A DNA stretch of 64,000 nt from JACKBJ01 sp964549495 (GTDB lineage Bacteria; Chloroflexota; Anaerolineae; Epilineales; Epilineaceae), in assembly GCA_964549495.1 (NCBI GenBank), contig CAZJWJ010000010.1, forward strand, positions 12,983 through 76,982. Direction: 5' to 3'. This document shows, piece after piece, positions 36,409 to 44,501 of the stretch. The notes beneath the pieces were generated by a model, which worked only from the letters and a program-made list of their open reading frames with translations, was not told the DNA's origin and did no database searches. Both the position numbers and the translations under genes were made by a program. Position 1 is the first letter of the stretch. Each line of letters begins with the position of its first letter.

Positions 36409-37587
36409 CTAGCCTAGGTCGCTCGGCAACGCCACGCTGTCGCGGAAGGTCCGGGCGATCAGGTGCCTCGCGATCGGCCGAACGCCGGCCACGCGGATCA
36501 GCAGGTCGCGCAGCTGCATGCCCTTCTTGGTGCGCGGGGCGAAGAAGCCGATGAAGCCCTTGGCCGAGCGCTGCTTGCCGGCTACGAAGCGGCGCAGTGT
36601 CGACTCGTAGGTCCAGGAGGCGCGGGTGTGGTCGCCGCCGGCCCGGTGGAGGGCCGTGGCCAGGACGTAGGCCTCGGTCATCGCCAGGCCCGTGCCCTCG
36701 CCGGCCAGGAGGGAGACGCAGGCGGCGGCGTCGCCGACCAGCATGACGCGGCCCCGCGTCCAGCTGTCCATCCGGATCTGGCTGACGCGATCGAAGTAGA
36801 GGTCCTCGACCGCGTCGAGGCGGCGCAGCATGTTGGGCACCTCCCAGCCCATGCCGCCGAAGATCTGCTGCAGTGCGGCCTTGCGCTCGCCCGCGCTCTG
36901 GGGCTCGGCATCGAGCAGCTCCGAGCGGAAGACGAAGAGGGCGAGGGTATCGTCGTCGCGCAGCGAGACGCGCATGGCCTGCCGGCCGGGCACCGTGTGG
37001 CCCAGGTAGATGCCGGCCTCGCGAGGCCGGTAGCCCGGCAGGCGCAGGGCGGCGACATGACAGCCGAGCGGTTTCTCGTACTGGCTCTGGGGGCCGAAAG
37101 CGATGGCCCGGACCGCCGAGAGCAGGCCGTCGGCGCCGACGACCAGGTCGCAGTCCTCCTGGCTGCCGTCCGAGAGCGTGACCCGCGCGCCCGCCCGATC
37201 GTCTTCGATGCCGACGATCGAGGTCCCGAAGCGGGTCTCGACGCCCTGGCAGGCGCGGTGGATCGTGGTGGCGATGTCGCCCCGGGCGATGCTGAGCAGT
37301 CGGTCGTCCATGCCCTCGAGCACCGCGCCCAGGTCCATCGAAGCCGCCGCGCGCCCCTTGCGGTCGACCATGCGCAGCTCGCGGATGCGGTAGCCTTTCT
37401 CGCGCAGCTCGGGCAGGATGCCCATGCGCTCGGCCACCGTGTAGCCGTGTCCCCAGAAGTCGATCAGGTAGCCGCCCTCGCGCAGCGCCGGCGCCTTCTC
37501 CAGCAGGACGACCTCGTGGCCGAGCCGCTGCAGCCAGAAGGCTAGCGTCGGACCGGCGATGCCGCAGCCGTTGATGAGGATTCGCAT
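36409..37587 (-). CDS. FAD-dependent monooxygenase (PHBH/UbiH-like)
   Basis: A 392-residue flavoprotein of the FAD_binding_3 group. The N-terminal Rossmann motif is MRILINGCGIAGPTLAFWLQRLGHEVVLLEKAP (GxGxxG with the acidic Glu that binds FAD ribose). The DG motif appears in VVGADGLLSAVR and the GD motif in GRVMLVGDAAACVSLLAGEGTGLAM. These three together define aromatic/polyketide-type hydroxylases. There is no signal peptide, so it is cytosolic. The substrate is unknown. It is transcribed in the same direction as, and about 70 bases downstream of, the ATP-grasp gene, so a common message is likely. Confidence 0.92.
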   Translation of the reverse strand: MRILINGCGIAGPTLAFWLQRLGHEVVLLEKAPALREGGYLIDFWGHGYTVAERMGILPELREKGYRIRELRMVDRKGRAAASMDLGAVLEGMDDRLLSIARGDIATTIHRACQGVETRFGTSIVGIEDDRAGARVTLSDGSQEDCDLVVGADGLLSAVRAIAFGPQSQYEKPLGCHVAALRLPGYRPREAGIYLGHTVPGRQAMRVSLRDDDTLALFVFRSELLDAEPQSAGERKAALQQIFGGMGWEVPNMLRRLDAVEDLYFDRVSQIRMDSWTRGRVMLVGDAAACVSLLAGEGTGLAMTEAYVLATALHRAGGDHTRASWTYESTLRRFVAGKQRSAKGFIGFFAPRTKKGMQLRDLLIRVAGVRPIARHLIARTFRDSVALPSDLG

Positions 37588-37656
37588 GGGGCCTGCCTTG
37601 TGATGCTCGTGCGTCTCTACTCGAAGGTGGCCGAGCTCGCGCGTTCTCGCGCTCTG

Positions 37657-39225
37657 CTATTCCCGCGCATCGGCCGGGGAAGAACGCCCCGCACAGCGTG
37701 TGTCCAGCCGCTCGATGAAGCCTACGTAGAGCGCCTCCGCCGAGTCGCGCGAGTCGGCGATGGCGGTCAGGCCGAGCTTGCCCAGGCTGCCGATCGAGCC
37801 GTACATGTGCAGCACGATGCCGGTTTGCGAGGTGTGGTCGAAGTGCAGCCGGTGCTCGCTGACCAGGTCGTGCAGGTCGGTGGGCGTGAGGGCCTTGTAA
37901 CGCTCGGACTTCAGGGTATCGGTGGCCACGTAGGCCTTGGGATGGCCCAGGGCGGTGCGGAAGATGCCCGACTCGGCATCGTGTTCCCCGTCGGTGAGGT
38001 ACTGCAAGGTCAGGAAGGGGTGGGTGGTGCCGCCCTTGCGTAGGTTGATCTCGATGGCGTAGGGGGACCATCGGCCGGCCTCGTCCTGAACGACCACGAA
38101 GTCCACCGCGAAGCGGCCGATGACGCCCTCGGCGGCCAGGCGCCGGCCGATCTTCTCGGCCTCGCGCATGATCGCCGGGCCATAGGCCGGGTCGGCCGGG
38201 AAGCGCGCGCCCAGGTAGGTCTGGCCGCCCGGGCCGCCGAGCATCTGGTCGTGGGTCGAGAGCAGCTCGACCTCGCCCAGCGGGCTGATCCGCAGCTGGG
38301 CGCTCGGGCTGAGCAGCTGGCGGCCCTCGATCATCTCCTCGACGATCCCGCCGTAGTCGCCCAGCTTGGCGATGTACCAGTCGTAGTCGACATCGGCTTG
38401 CTCGAAGGCCAGCTCGCGCAGGCGGGCGCGGATGGCGTCGGCTTCGCCCGCGTCGCCGGGCTCCGGCAGACCGGCCAGGCGCAGGCCGGCATTGCCCAGA
38501 CCCGAGACCCCCTCGTTGTGCTTGACGATCAGGCGGGACAGCTCCGGTTTGGTCGCCCGCATGCCCCGGATGGCCTCGACCAGCGCGTCTTCGTCGCGCA
38601 GGTTCTCGACCCCGATGGGATGCGCTACGCCCTCCTCGGCAAAGAGCCGCCGGCAACCGCTCTTGGTCCCGAAGCCAAAGTGGCGCGGATCGGCCGCGTA
38701 CATCGGAATGCCGATCTCCAGGGCCAGCTGGCGCTCGCGGTCGGTGGTCAAGAAGGGCACCAGGTGGGCCCGATCCAGGTCCGGGATGTGCTCGCGGATG
38801 CGCTGGATCATCCGCGGCCGCGCCAGGAGCTTGTCGACCAGGTGGCCCTGGGAGCTGTCGTCCGGCGAGAGCAGGACCAGGCGCTCGAGGGCATGGCTGG
38901 CGGTGACGCTGGGCAGGATGTCCAAGTAGTAGTCGACGATGGCCGGCGCGATGGGCGAGGAGCTGAGGTAGAGGATGCGGATGTAGGGCTGGCGCAAGAG
39001 GAAGAGCAGGAAGAGCATGCGCTGTTCGTAGGCATGCCAGGCCGCGGCCTCCAGCTCCATGTCGACCGTCATCGAGGGCAGCACGACGATGGTGTTGGGC
39101 GCTTCCAGATCCTCGCTGCCCGGATCCGACCGACCGATGTGCTTCCACAGCGGCACCAGCTTGCGTTGCAGGTCGTCGAAGCGCTGCAACATGGCCGCCT
39201 GCGCCCCTGCTTCCAACTTGCCCAT
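37657..39225 (-). CDS. ATP-grasp ligase, PGM1-like
   Basis: A 522-residue protein; ATG 39225 follows GGGAGG. An N-terminal pre-ATP-grasp region (NTIVVLPSMTVDMELEAAAWHAYEQRMLFLLFLLRQPYIRILYLSS) leads to ATP-grasp segments LIVKHNEGVSGLGNAG, GIVEEMIEGRQLLSPSAQLRI, GRFAVDFVVVQD and the metal-binding YAIEINLRKGGTTHPFLTLQYLTDG. The C-terminal part GIVLHMYGSIGSLGKLGLTAIADSRDSAEALY matches the small terminal domain of the PGM1 peptide-ligase group. PGM1 joins peptides in pheganomycin biosynthesis. The product here is unknown; a ligase making an amide bond is inferred. The monooxygenase gene downstream could modify it. Confidence 0.85.
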   Translation of the reverse strand: MGKLEAGAQAAMLQRFDDLQRKLVPLWKHIGRSDPGSEDLEAPNTIVVLPSMTVDMELEAAAWHAYEQRMLFLLFLLRQPYIRILYLSSSPIAPAIVDYYLDILPSVTASHALERLVLLSPDDSSQGHLVDKLLARPRMIQRIREHIPDLDRAHLVPFLTTDRERQLALEIGIPMYAADPRHFGFGTKSGCRRLFAEEGVAHPIGVENLRDEDALVEAIRGMRATKPELSRLIVKHNEGVSGLGNAGLRLAGLPEPGDAGEADAIRARLRELAFEQADVDYDWYIAKLGDYGGIVEEMIEGRQLLSPSAQLRISPLGEVELLSTHDQMLGGPGGQTYLGARFPADPAYGPAIMREAEKIGRRLAAEGVIGRFAVDFVVVQDEAGRWSPYAIEINLRKGGTTHPFLTLQYLTDGEHDAESGIFRTALGHPKAYVATDTLKSERYKALTPTDLHDLVSEHRLHFDHTSQTGIVLHMYGSIGSLGKLGLTAIADSRDSAEALYVGFIERLDTRCAGRSSPADARE

Positions 39226-39435
39226 GATCCTGCCTCCCGGCGCCGAGGATGATCGACCCGCGCCCCCGACAGCAGGGCGTGACCGCATTCTGCCAGCGCC
39301 GTCACGGTCTGGCCAAGACCGCCGGCCGGCCCCCGATGACGACAGCGCAGGATTGCATGACCCGACCGCCGCCCATCTATCATTGTCGGGCTGCACGGAC
39401 CCGCTCGCCGATTCCGCGGCGCTTGGAGCCCGGCC

Positions 39436-40497
39436 ATGCCCACAGATCCACCCCGACGCCGACCCAGCCTGCACAAGCCGCCGCTCTTCGTCCTCAGCCT
39501 GCTCACCTTCGTCTTGGGCATCTTCTTGATGAAGGACGGCGCCGCGGCCTTGGGCCCGCTGGTGCGCGAGCGCTTCGCGGTGGGCGGCTTTGCCGACGGG
39601 CTGGGCTTCGGCTGGCTGATGAGCTACCTGATCCTGAGCGGCTCGCCGGTGGCCGGGGCGGCGATGGCCTTTCTGGATGCCGGGGTGGTCGATCGCTTCG
39701 GGGCCTACGGCATGGTGGTCGGCAGCCGCTTCGGCGGCAGCTTCATCGTGCTCTTCATCGGCTTCGTCTACCTGCTGCGCGGCCGCGACCGCAGCGCCAG
39801 TTTGTCGATGGGCATGCTCTCGCTCTTGGTGGCCGGCAGCGTCCAACTGCCGGCCATCCCGCTGGGCCTGTGGATGGTCGGCGGCGGCTGGCTGGATGGC
39901 TGGGACCCCGGCTTCGGGGCCGGCCTGGCCGACCTGCTCGACCGTTTCTTCGGCCCGCTGACGGCCGCACTGGCCGCAAGGCTGCCGGAATGGGGCGTCT
40001 TCCTGGTGGGCCTGGCGGTGATCTTCGTCAGCTTCAAGCTCTTCGATCTCTCGCTGCCCGAGATGACGCTGCGCGAGAGCCGGGTCGGCCGCGTGGGGGC
40101 CTTCGTCTACCGGCCCTGGGTGATGTTCGTCTTGGGCGGGGCGGTGACCCTGGTGTCGATGTCGGTCAGCATCTCGCTGGGCCTGTTGGTGCCCCTGAGC
40201 CAGCGGGGTCTGGTGCGGCGCGAGAACGTGGTGCCCTACATCATGGGCGCCAACGTCAGCACCTTCATCGACACCCTGCTGGCGGCGGTCTTGATCGGCA
40301 ACGCGGAGGCCATGGGCGTGGTGGCGGCCGGCATGCTGTCCTTGGCCATCGTCAGCCTGGGCCTCTTGGCCATCGGCTTCCAGACCTACGAACGCGGGCT
40401 GCTGCGCTTCGTCGACGGCATCCTGGCCTCGCGCCGCAGCCTGGGCATCTTCATGGTTCTGATCTTCGCCTTGCCGGTGCTGCTCCTACTGTGGTAG
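39436..40497 (+). CDS. Na+/phosphate-cotransporter-like membrane protein
   Basis: A 353-residue membrane protein with about eight spans. Two related halves of the Na/Pi cotransporter (PF02690) repeat can be seen: FVLGIFLMKDGAAALGPLV ... SGSPVAGAAMAFLDAGVVD in the first, and GLLVPLSQRGLVRRENVVPYIMGANVSTFIDTLLAAVLIGNAEAMGVV in the second. The second-half motif GANVSTFIDTLLAA corresponds to the G.N.GTT.TA.LAA substrate loop, but the TT pair is not conserved, so the transported ion may differ. It is divergent from the ligase gene and followed by the stress-protein gene after 52 bases. Confidence 0.8.
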   Translation: MPTDPPRRRPSLHKPPLFVLSLLTFVLGIFLMKDGAAALGPLVRERFAVGGFADGLGFGWLMSYLILSGSPVAGAAMAFLDAGVVDRFGAYGMVVGSRFGGSFIVLFIGFVYLLRGRDRSASLSMGMLSLLVAGSVQLPAIPLGLWMVGGGWLDGWDPGFGAGLADLLDRFFGPLTAALAARLPEWGVFLVGLAVIFVSFKLFDLSLPEMTLRESRVGRVGAFVYRPWVMFVLGGAVTLVSMSVSISLGLLVPLSQRGLVRRENVVPYIMGANVSTFIDTLLAAVLIGNAEAMGVVAAGMLSLAIVSLGLLAIGFQTYERGLLRFVDGILASRRSLGIFMVLIFALPVLLLLW

Positions 40498-40549
40498 CCG
40501 TCGACGCGGGCGAGGTGCGAGCGAAGAGGGTATTCCCGAGGAGGGTGGG

Positions 40550-41404
40550 ATGACGACAGGGATGGACATCTTGGTGGCCACCCGCGGCGCCAGTCACTCC
40601 AGCTTGGCGCTGGAGCTGGCGGTGGACCTGGCCCGGCAGCTCGACGCGACGCTGACGGTGCTGACCGTCAGCCGCAACGAGGCCGAGCGCGAGGCCGGCG
40701 AGGCGGCCCTGGACGAGGCGATGCGCCACGTCGGGTCGCGACTCCCCGAGGCGCGCTACCGCTCGCTGCACCGCATCGGCCACTCGGCCGAGGAGATCCT
40801 GGACGAATTGGAGAGCGGTCCCTACGACCTGGCAGTGCTGGGCGAGCGCGAGCACCAGACCCGCCTGACGCGGCTGGTCCTGGGCTCGACGGCCGAGCGG
40901 GTCATCGAGCACGCGCCCTGCGCGGTGGCGGTGGCCAAGGGCCGGGTCGGCCCGGCGCGCCGGCTCCTGCTCTGCGACAGCGGGGTGGCCGAGGCGCCGC
41001 TGGTCGAGCTGCTGGCCGAGCAGCTGCCGGCCCTCCTGCATCGCGCCGAGGCGGTGACCGTGCTGCACGTGATGTCGCAGATGAGCGCCGGCCCGGCCGC
41101 CGAGGCCGGTGACCTGAGCGAGACCGCCGAGGACCTGATGGAGAGCCAGGCCCCCGAGGGCCGCGTCCTGGCCCGCGACGTCGATCGCCTGGCGCGCGAA
41201 GGCGTGGCGCCCCACACCGTCGTCCGCCACGGCCTGGTGGTCGACGAGGTGGTGGCCGAGGCCGAGCGCGGTCGGGCCGACCTGGTGGTCATCGGCGCCA
41301 ATCGCGGCGACGGCTGGCGCAAGGTCCTGTTGGGCGATCTGACCCGCGACATCTTCCGCGATCTGCACTGCCCGGTGCTGGTGATGCGCCCGCCGTCGAG
41401 TTGA
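40550..41404 (+). CDS. Tandem universal stress protein
   Basis: A 284-residue protein made of two Usp domains. Domain 1 (about 5-135): MDILVATRGASHSSLALELAVDLARQLDATLTVLTV, with GSTAERVIEHAPCAVAVAKG as the end strand and nucleotide loop. Domain 2 (about 140-284): RRLLLCDSGVAEAPLVELLAEQLPALL, DLVVIGANRGDGWRKVLLGDLTRDIFRDLHCPVLVMR. The G-x2-G-x9-G(S/T) ATP loop is partly present in both (GEREHQTRLTRLVLGSTAER; GANRGDGWRKVLLGDLTRD). It probably shares a transcript with the transporter-like gene before it. Exact role unknown. Confidence 0.88.
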   Translation: MTTGMDILVATRGASHSSLALELAVDLARQLDATLTVLTVSRNEAEREAGEAALDEAMRHVGSRLPEARYRSLHRIGHSAEEILDELESGPYDLAVLGEREHQTRLTRLVLGSTAERVIEHAPCAVAVAKGRVGPARRLLLCDSGVAEAPLVELLAEQLPALLHRAEAVTVLHVMSQMSAGPAAEAGDLSETAEDLMESQAPEGRVLARDVDRLAREGVAPHTVVRHGLVVDEVVAEAERGRADLVVIGANRGDGWRKVLLGDLTRDIFRDLHCPVLVMRPPSS

Positions 41405-41423
41405 CCCTGCGGCCGGCCCGCGA

Positions 41424-41783
41424 TCAGGCTGGCGGTCGCCAGGATTCCGGGAATCGGTGGGCTCGCGAGCCCGCGTCCCAGAGCAAGGGAAAGTGCTCGG
41501 TCACGGCGGCCAGTGGCACCGGCCCGTAGACGTGCGGAAAGGGCTCGATGCCACCCTCGCAGTTCTCGTAGCGCAGCGGCACGTCCAGCCGCTCGGGATC
41601 GACGACCAGGGCGACCAGGTCGTCGCGTCCCGCGAAACGCAGGGCGGCCACGCGCGGCACTTGCCAGGGCGTCGAGAAGTGGATGTAGCCTTCGCGATCC
41701 AGGCTGGACGTTCGGTACTGGCCTGCTGCCTGTGCCCGCTGCCAGTCCGCGCGGGTGGCGATGTGGACGATTCGGTGGCTCAT
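41424..41783 (-). CDS. DUF952 family protein
   Basis: A 119-residue protein. RIVHIATRADWQRAQAAGQYRTSSLDREGYIHFSTPWQVPRVAALRF and VALVVDPERLDVPLRYENCEGG...PFPHVYGPVPLAAV match the DUF952 pattern (H-a...W..A...G.Y...SL..EGFIH.S; FPHiYGPl). The fold is related to ADP-ribosyltransferase-like proteins; no activity is established. It is a single gene, and its promoter region holds the long inverted repeat at 41793-41959. Confidence 0.9.
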   Translation of the reverse strand: MSHRIVHIATRADWQRAQAAGQYRTSSLDREGYIHFSTPWQVPRVAALRFAGRDDLVALVVDPERLDVPLRYENCEGGIEPFPHVYGPVPLAAVTEHFPLLWDAGSRAHRFPESWRPPA

Positions 41784-41792
41784 GCGCCTAGC

Positions 41793-41959
41793 CTAGTGCA
41801 CCGCCGCAGTGAATCCTAGGGGCTCGACCGCCGCTGCATCCGCTCCAGCGGCCCGCTGCTCCTCGGCAATGGCGCTGCCATTCCCTCGTCGCATCGAACC
41901 CCTGGAACGGCGCATCGACGGTCTCGCTACCCCTAGGATTCACTGCGGCGGTGCACTAG
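41793..41959. repeat. Perfect 30-bp inverted repeat with 107-base spacer
   Basis: Arms at 41793-41822 (CTAGTGCACCGCCGCAGTG...AGGGG) and 41930-41959 are exact reverse complements; the spacer has no ORF. The outer end of the right arm is shared over 13 bases (GGCGGTGCACTAG) with 53449-53461, just before another gene. It lies between two minus-strand genes, 10 bases upstream of the DUF952 start. The remaining 174 bases to the next gene (41960-42133) show nothing recognisable. Confidence 0.85.
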
Positions 41960-42133
41960 CACAGGGGGCCACGGACTCAGTCCGAATCATCGCCATGATC
42001 GAAGCTCGACCCGTCGTCGGGGAGCCACGCATCGTCCGCGAGGATCGCGCGCTTCTCGAGCTTGGATGCTATCGATCGTGACATGAACCCGCTCCCTCCG
42101 CGCTCGCCGAAATGAAGATCCTCGTCCGTGGCA

Positions 42134-44269
42134 TCAACCCGCCCAGTGCAGCCTCCCGATGATCTCCACCGGCCGGTCCGGCTCGATGCGCACCACGACC
42201 AAGCCGTCGCCGTGAAGGACGATGAGACGGTCGCCGGCAAAGGCCAGATCGGTGACCGCCGCCGGCATGGGCAGCAGGGCGGTCTCGCGCGCGCAGCGCG
42301 GGGCATCCAGCTTCAGGATGCGCAGGCCGGCCGCGTCGGCCGTGGCCAGATGCTGACCGTCGATGGCCAGGGCGAAGACGTCGTAGAGCGGACCGTAGCT
42401 CGATGTTGGACCGCGTTCTGGCTTCTCGTTCCAGCGATGGACGTCGATTCCGAAGAAGTCGTTGCCTACCGCCAAGCGCGCGCCGTCGATGGCGATCCTG
42501 CCACCGAAGATGGGCAAGCGCTCCGACGGGATCGGCATCGTGGCCCCGTCGAGATCCCAGATCAGCAGCTCGCCCGCATCCGTGGAGGCGGCCAGCCTGC
42601 GGCCATCCGCTGCCAGGCCGAGGACCGAGCCCTCGACGGGCAAGGGCTCGACGACGCGCGGCGCCCGAGGGTCCGAAACGTCGACGCGCTTCAAAGGATC
42701 CCGGTCGAATCGGGTGTTCACGAAGAGCTCGTCGCCATGCGCCACGACCCCGAAGGCAATGTCCCAGGCCTCCGGCAAGTGGGCGATGCGCTGCGGGCTG
42801 GCCGGATCGGTCAGATCGAAGACCTGCAGGCTCGCGCCACCCTCGATTCCGAGGATCGCTTCCCAGCTGCGCGCGCCGACCAGGAAGGCCAGGCCATCGC
42901 GCACGGCCAGGGCTTCGGCCGGCTCGCCACCGGCGGACAGCTCGCGGGGCCGGCTTGGATTGGAGAGATCGACGCTGACCAACCCGCGATAGACATCGGC
43001 GACGTAGGCCGTGGCTCCATCGACCACCACGGATCGGCCCCAGGCGCGCGTCCGCTCGGGGCCGAAGCTGGCGGTGGGCGCGGCGGGATCGGCGGCGTCG
43101 TAGGCGTGCAGACCGTCCGAGGCGCCGATCAGAAGCCGATCGCCGGCCCAGGAGACATCGTAGGCCTCCGAGTCCGGCACGATGCTGGACAGGTGCCGCG
43201 GGGGATCGCCGCCGCGCGTGTCGAAGAGGGCCACGGAGTTGTCCTCGCCATCCGGCGCGACCACGACCGCCAAGCGGTCGGCTTCCCAGGCCAGGTCGAA
43301 GACCCGCCCTGTCACCGAGAACGCGCCGGCTTCTTCGAGCCGCGCGGAGCCGTCCAGTTGGAATCGGAGTACTTCGCCGCCGTAGAGCGATAGGAAGACG
43401 GACGAACCGGCCGGCACCATCGCCGAAGGATGGCCGGGCAGGCGCAGCCCCCGGCCCAGGGGCGTCGGGTTGTCCGGGTCGTCGAGCGACATGAGCCGCA
43501 ACTCGATCTCCGGCGCGAATTCCAGGGGCGTCCGATCGTGCCATACCAACAGCCGGCCTTGCCAGGGCATGACGCCCACCACCGTATCCGGATGTCCGCC
43601 GACCTGGCGCGGATGGGCCGGATCGGTCAGATCGAAGACCTTCAGGCCCTCGGCCGCGGCGGCGGCGTAGAGCCGGCCACCCCAGACCACGATCCCCGCC
43701 AGGTGCGGTGTTTCCGCCGCGATCTCGAAGCGTGCGCCCTCGAGCGGAAGGCTCGGCTCTCTCAGATCGATGACCAGGACTTCGATGGCCGCCGAGCTGA
43801 GGGAGTCGTCGACCACCGGCACGTAAGCGAAGTCACCGTGCACCTGGACATCCACCGCAAAGCCCTGGAAGACGTCGGTCCGACCGATCAGCCGCCCGGC
43901 ACCTGCCGCGGAGAGGTCGTATACGGCCAGCCGGCTGTACTCCCCGGCCATCCAGGTCAGGACATAGGCCCGATCCCCGAAGACTTCGACGATCGCTCCC
44001 TCGGTGTAGGATTCGTCGTATACGAGCCCGGGGGTGCCGGCCGTGGGTGGCTGGCAGCCTGCCGCCTGCCTGGCGGACAGGATTGGAAGAAAGACCGTCG
44101 ACGGGTCTGCCGGCGCCGGTGCTTGCGCCGCGAGCTTGGCAGCCGGCAGCGGCCCACCGGAGCTGAGGAGGAGTAGCAGCAGGTAGAGCGCGGCGACCGA
44201 AACGGTGGCGGCCACGACGAGCACCAATCGCGACCGAATCTGGCGGCGAAGCCTGCCATGAGGGGCCAT
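42134..44269 (-). CDS. Secreted LVIVD-type beta-propeller protein
   Basis: A 711-residue exported protein. A signal anchor (LVLVVAATVSVAALYLLLLLLSSG) is followed by TVFLPILSARQAAGC, the hydrophobic LP motif, here near the N-terminus. The rest consists of propeller blades of about 45 residues with the LVIVD-like pattern 'd.ayv....glrvfDLtdPahPr.vg': examples are LYAAAAAEGLKVFDLTDPAHPRQVG, AYVADVYRGLVSVDLSNPSRPRELS and SLQVFDLTDPASPQRIAHLP. Such repeats are common in surface proteins of Chloroflexota; binding partners are unknown. It is paralogous in design to 53499-57620. Confidence 0.88.
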   Translation of the reverse strand: MAPHGRLRRQIRSRLVLVVAATVSVAALYLLLLLLSSGGPLPAAKLAAQAPAPADPSTVFLPILSARQAAGCQPPTAGTPGLVYDESYTEGAIVEVFGDRAYVLTWMAGEYSRLAVYDLSAAGAGRLIGRTDVFQGFAVDVQVHGDFAYVPVVDDSLSSAAIEVLVIDLREPSLPLEGARFEIAAETPHLAGIVVWGGRLYAAAAAEGLKVFDLTDPAHPRQVGGHPDTVVGVMPWQGRLLVWHDRTPLEFAPEIELRLMSLDDPDNPTPLGRGLRLPGHPSAMVPAGSSVFLSLYGGEVLRFQLDGSARLEEAGAFSVTGRVFDLAWEADRLAVVVAPDGEDNSVALFDTRGGDPPRHLSSIVPDSEAYDVSWAGDRLLIGASDGLHAYDAADPAAPTASFGPERTRAWGRSVVVDGATAYVADVYRGLVSVDLSNPSRPRELSAGGEPAEALAVRDGLAFLVGARSWEAILGIEGGASLQVFDLTDPASPQRIAHLPEAWDIAFGVVAHGDELFVNTRFDRDPLKRVDVSDPRAPRVVEPLPVEGSVLGLAADGRRLAASTDAGELLIWDLDGATMPIPSERLPIFGGRIAIDGARLAVGNDFFGIDVHRWNEKPERGPTSSYGPLYDVFALAIDGQHLATADAAGLRILKLDAPRCARETALLPMPAAVTDLAFAGDRLIVLHGDGLVVVRIEPDRPVEIIGRLHWAG

Positions 44270-44308
44270 GATCTCCGTCCTCGTCGTTACCCATTCCCTC
44301 TTCGTTCT

Positions 44309-44433
44309 CTATGGCATCAAGGTAGCACAAGGTTCGTCCTCGAGACCCAGCCGCTCGCGCAATTCGGCACGGGCGGCGTGGTAGGATAGTCGTTATCCAG
44401 GCCCTCGACCCGACCGATGTCGGAATCGGCCAT
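44309..44433 (-). pseudogene. Remnant of an ECF sigma-factor C-terminus
   Basis: Read on the minus strand, MADSDIGRVEGLDNDYP is followed, after a frame change, by YHAARAELRERLGLEDEPCA. The intact sigma gene at 48941-50200 has MDQIEGLDDYHPYHAARADLLERLGRRDEA in the same order. At the DNA level the stretch GGGCGGCGTGGTAGG and CCAGGCCCTCGA are shared, with short differences between. The fragment is about 100 bases, has no start or promoter and is broken, so it is a dead partial copy lying between two propeller genes. Confidence 0.65.
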
Positions 44434-44501
44434 CGATAGGATCCGATAGAGGGCCTTTGGATCGAGGATCCGGCTCCAGGTTGGTGGACCGACACATGGG
44501 T

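Noticed and set aside
36329..39148. A 939-residue open frame on the minus strand across the monooxygenase and ligase genes
   Set aside because: It is a shifted frame of the two real genes, rich in Arg/Pro/Gly/Ala, without domain signals.
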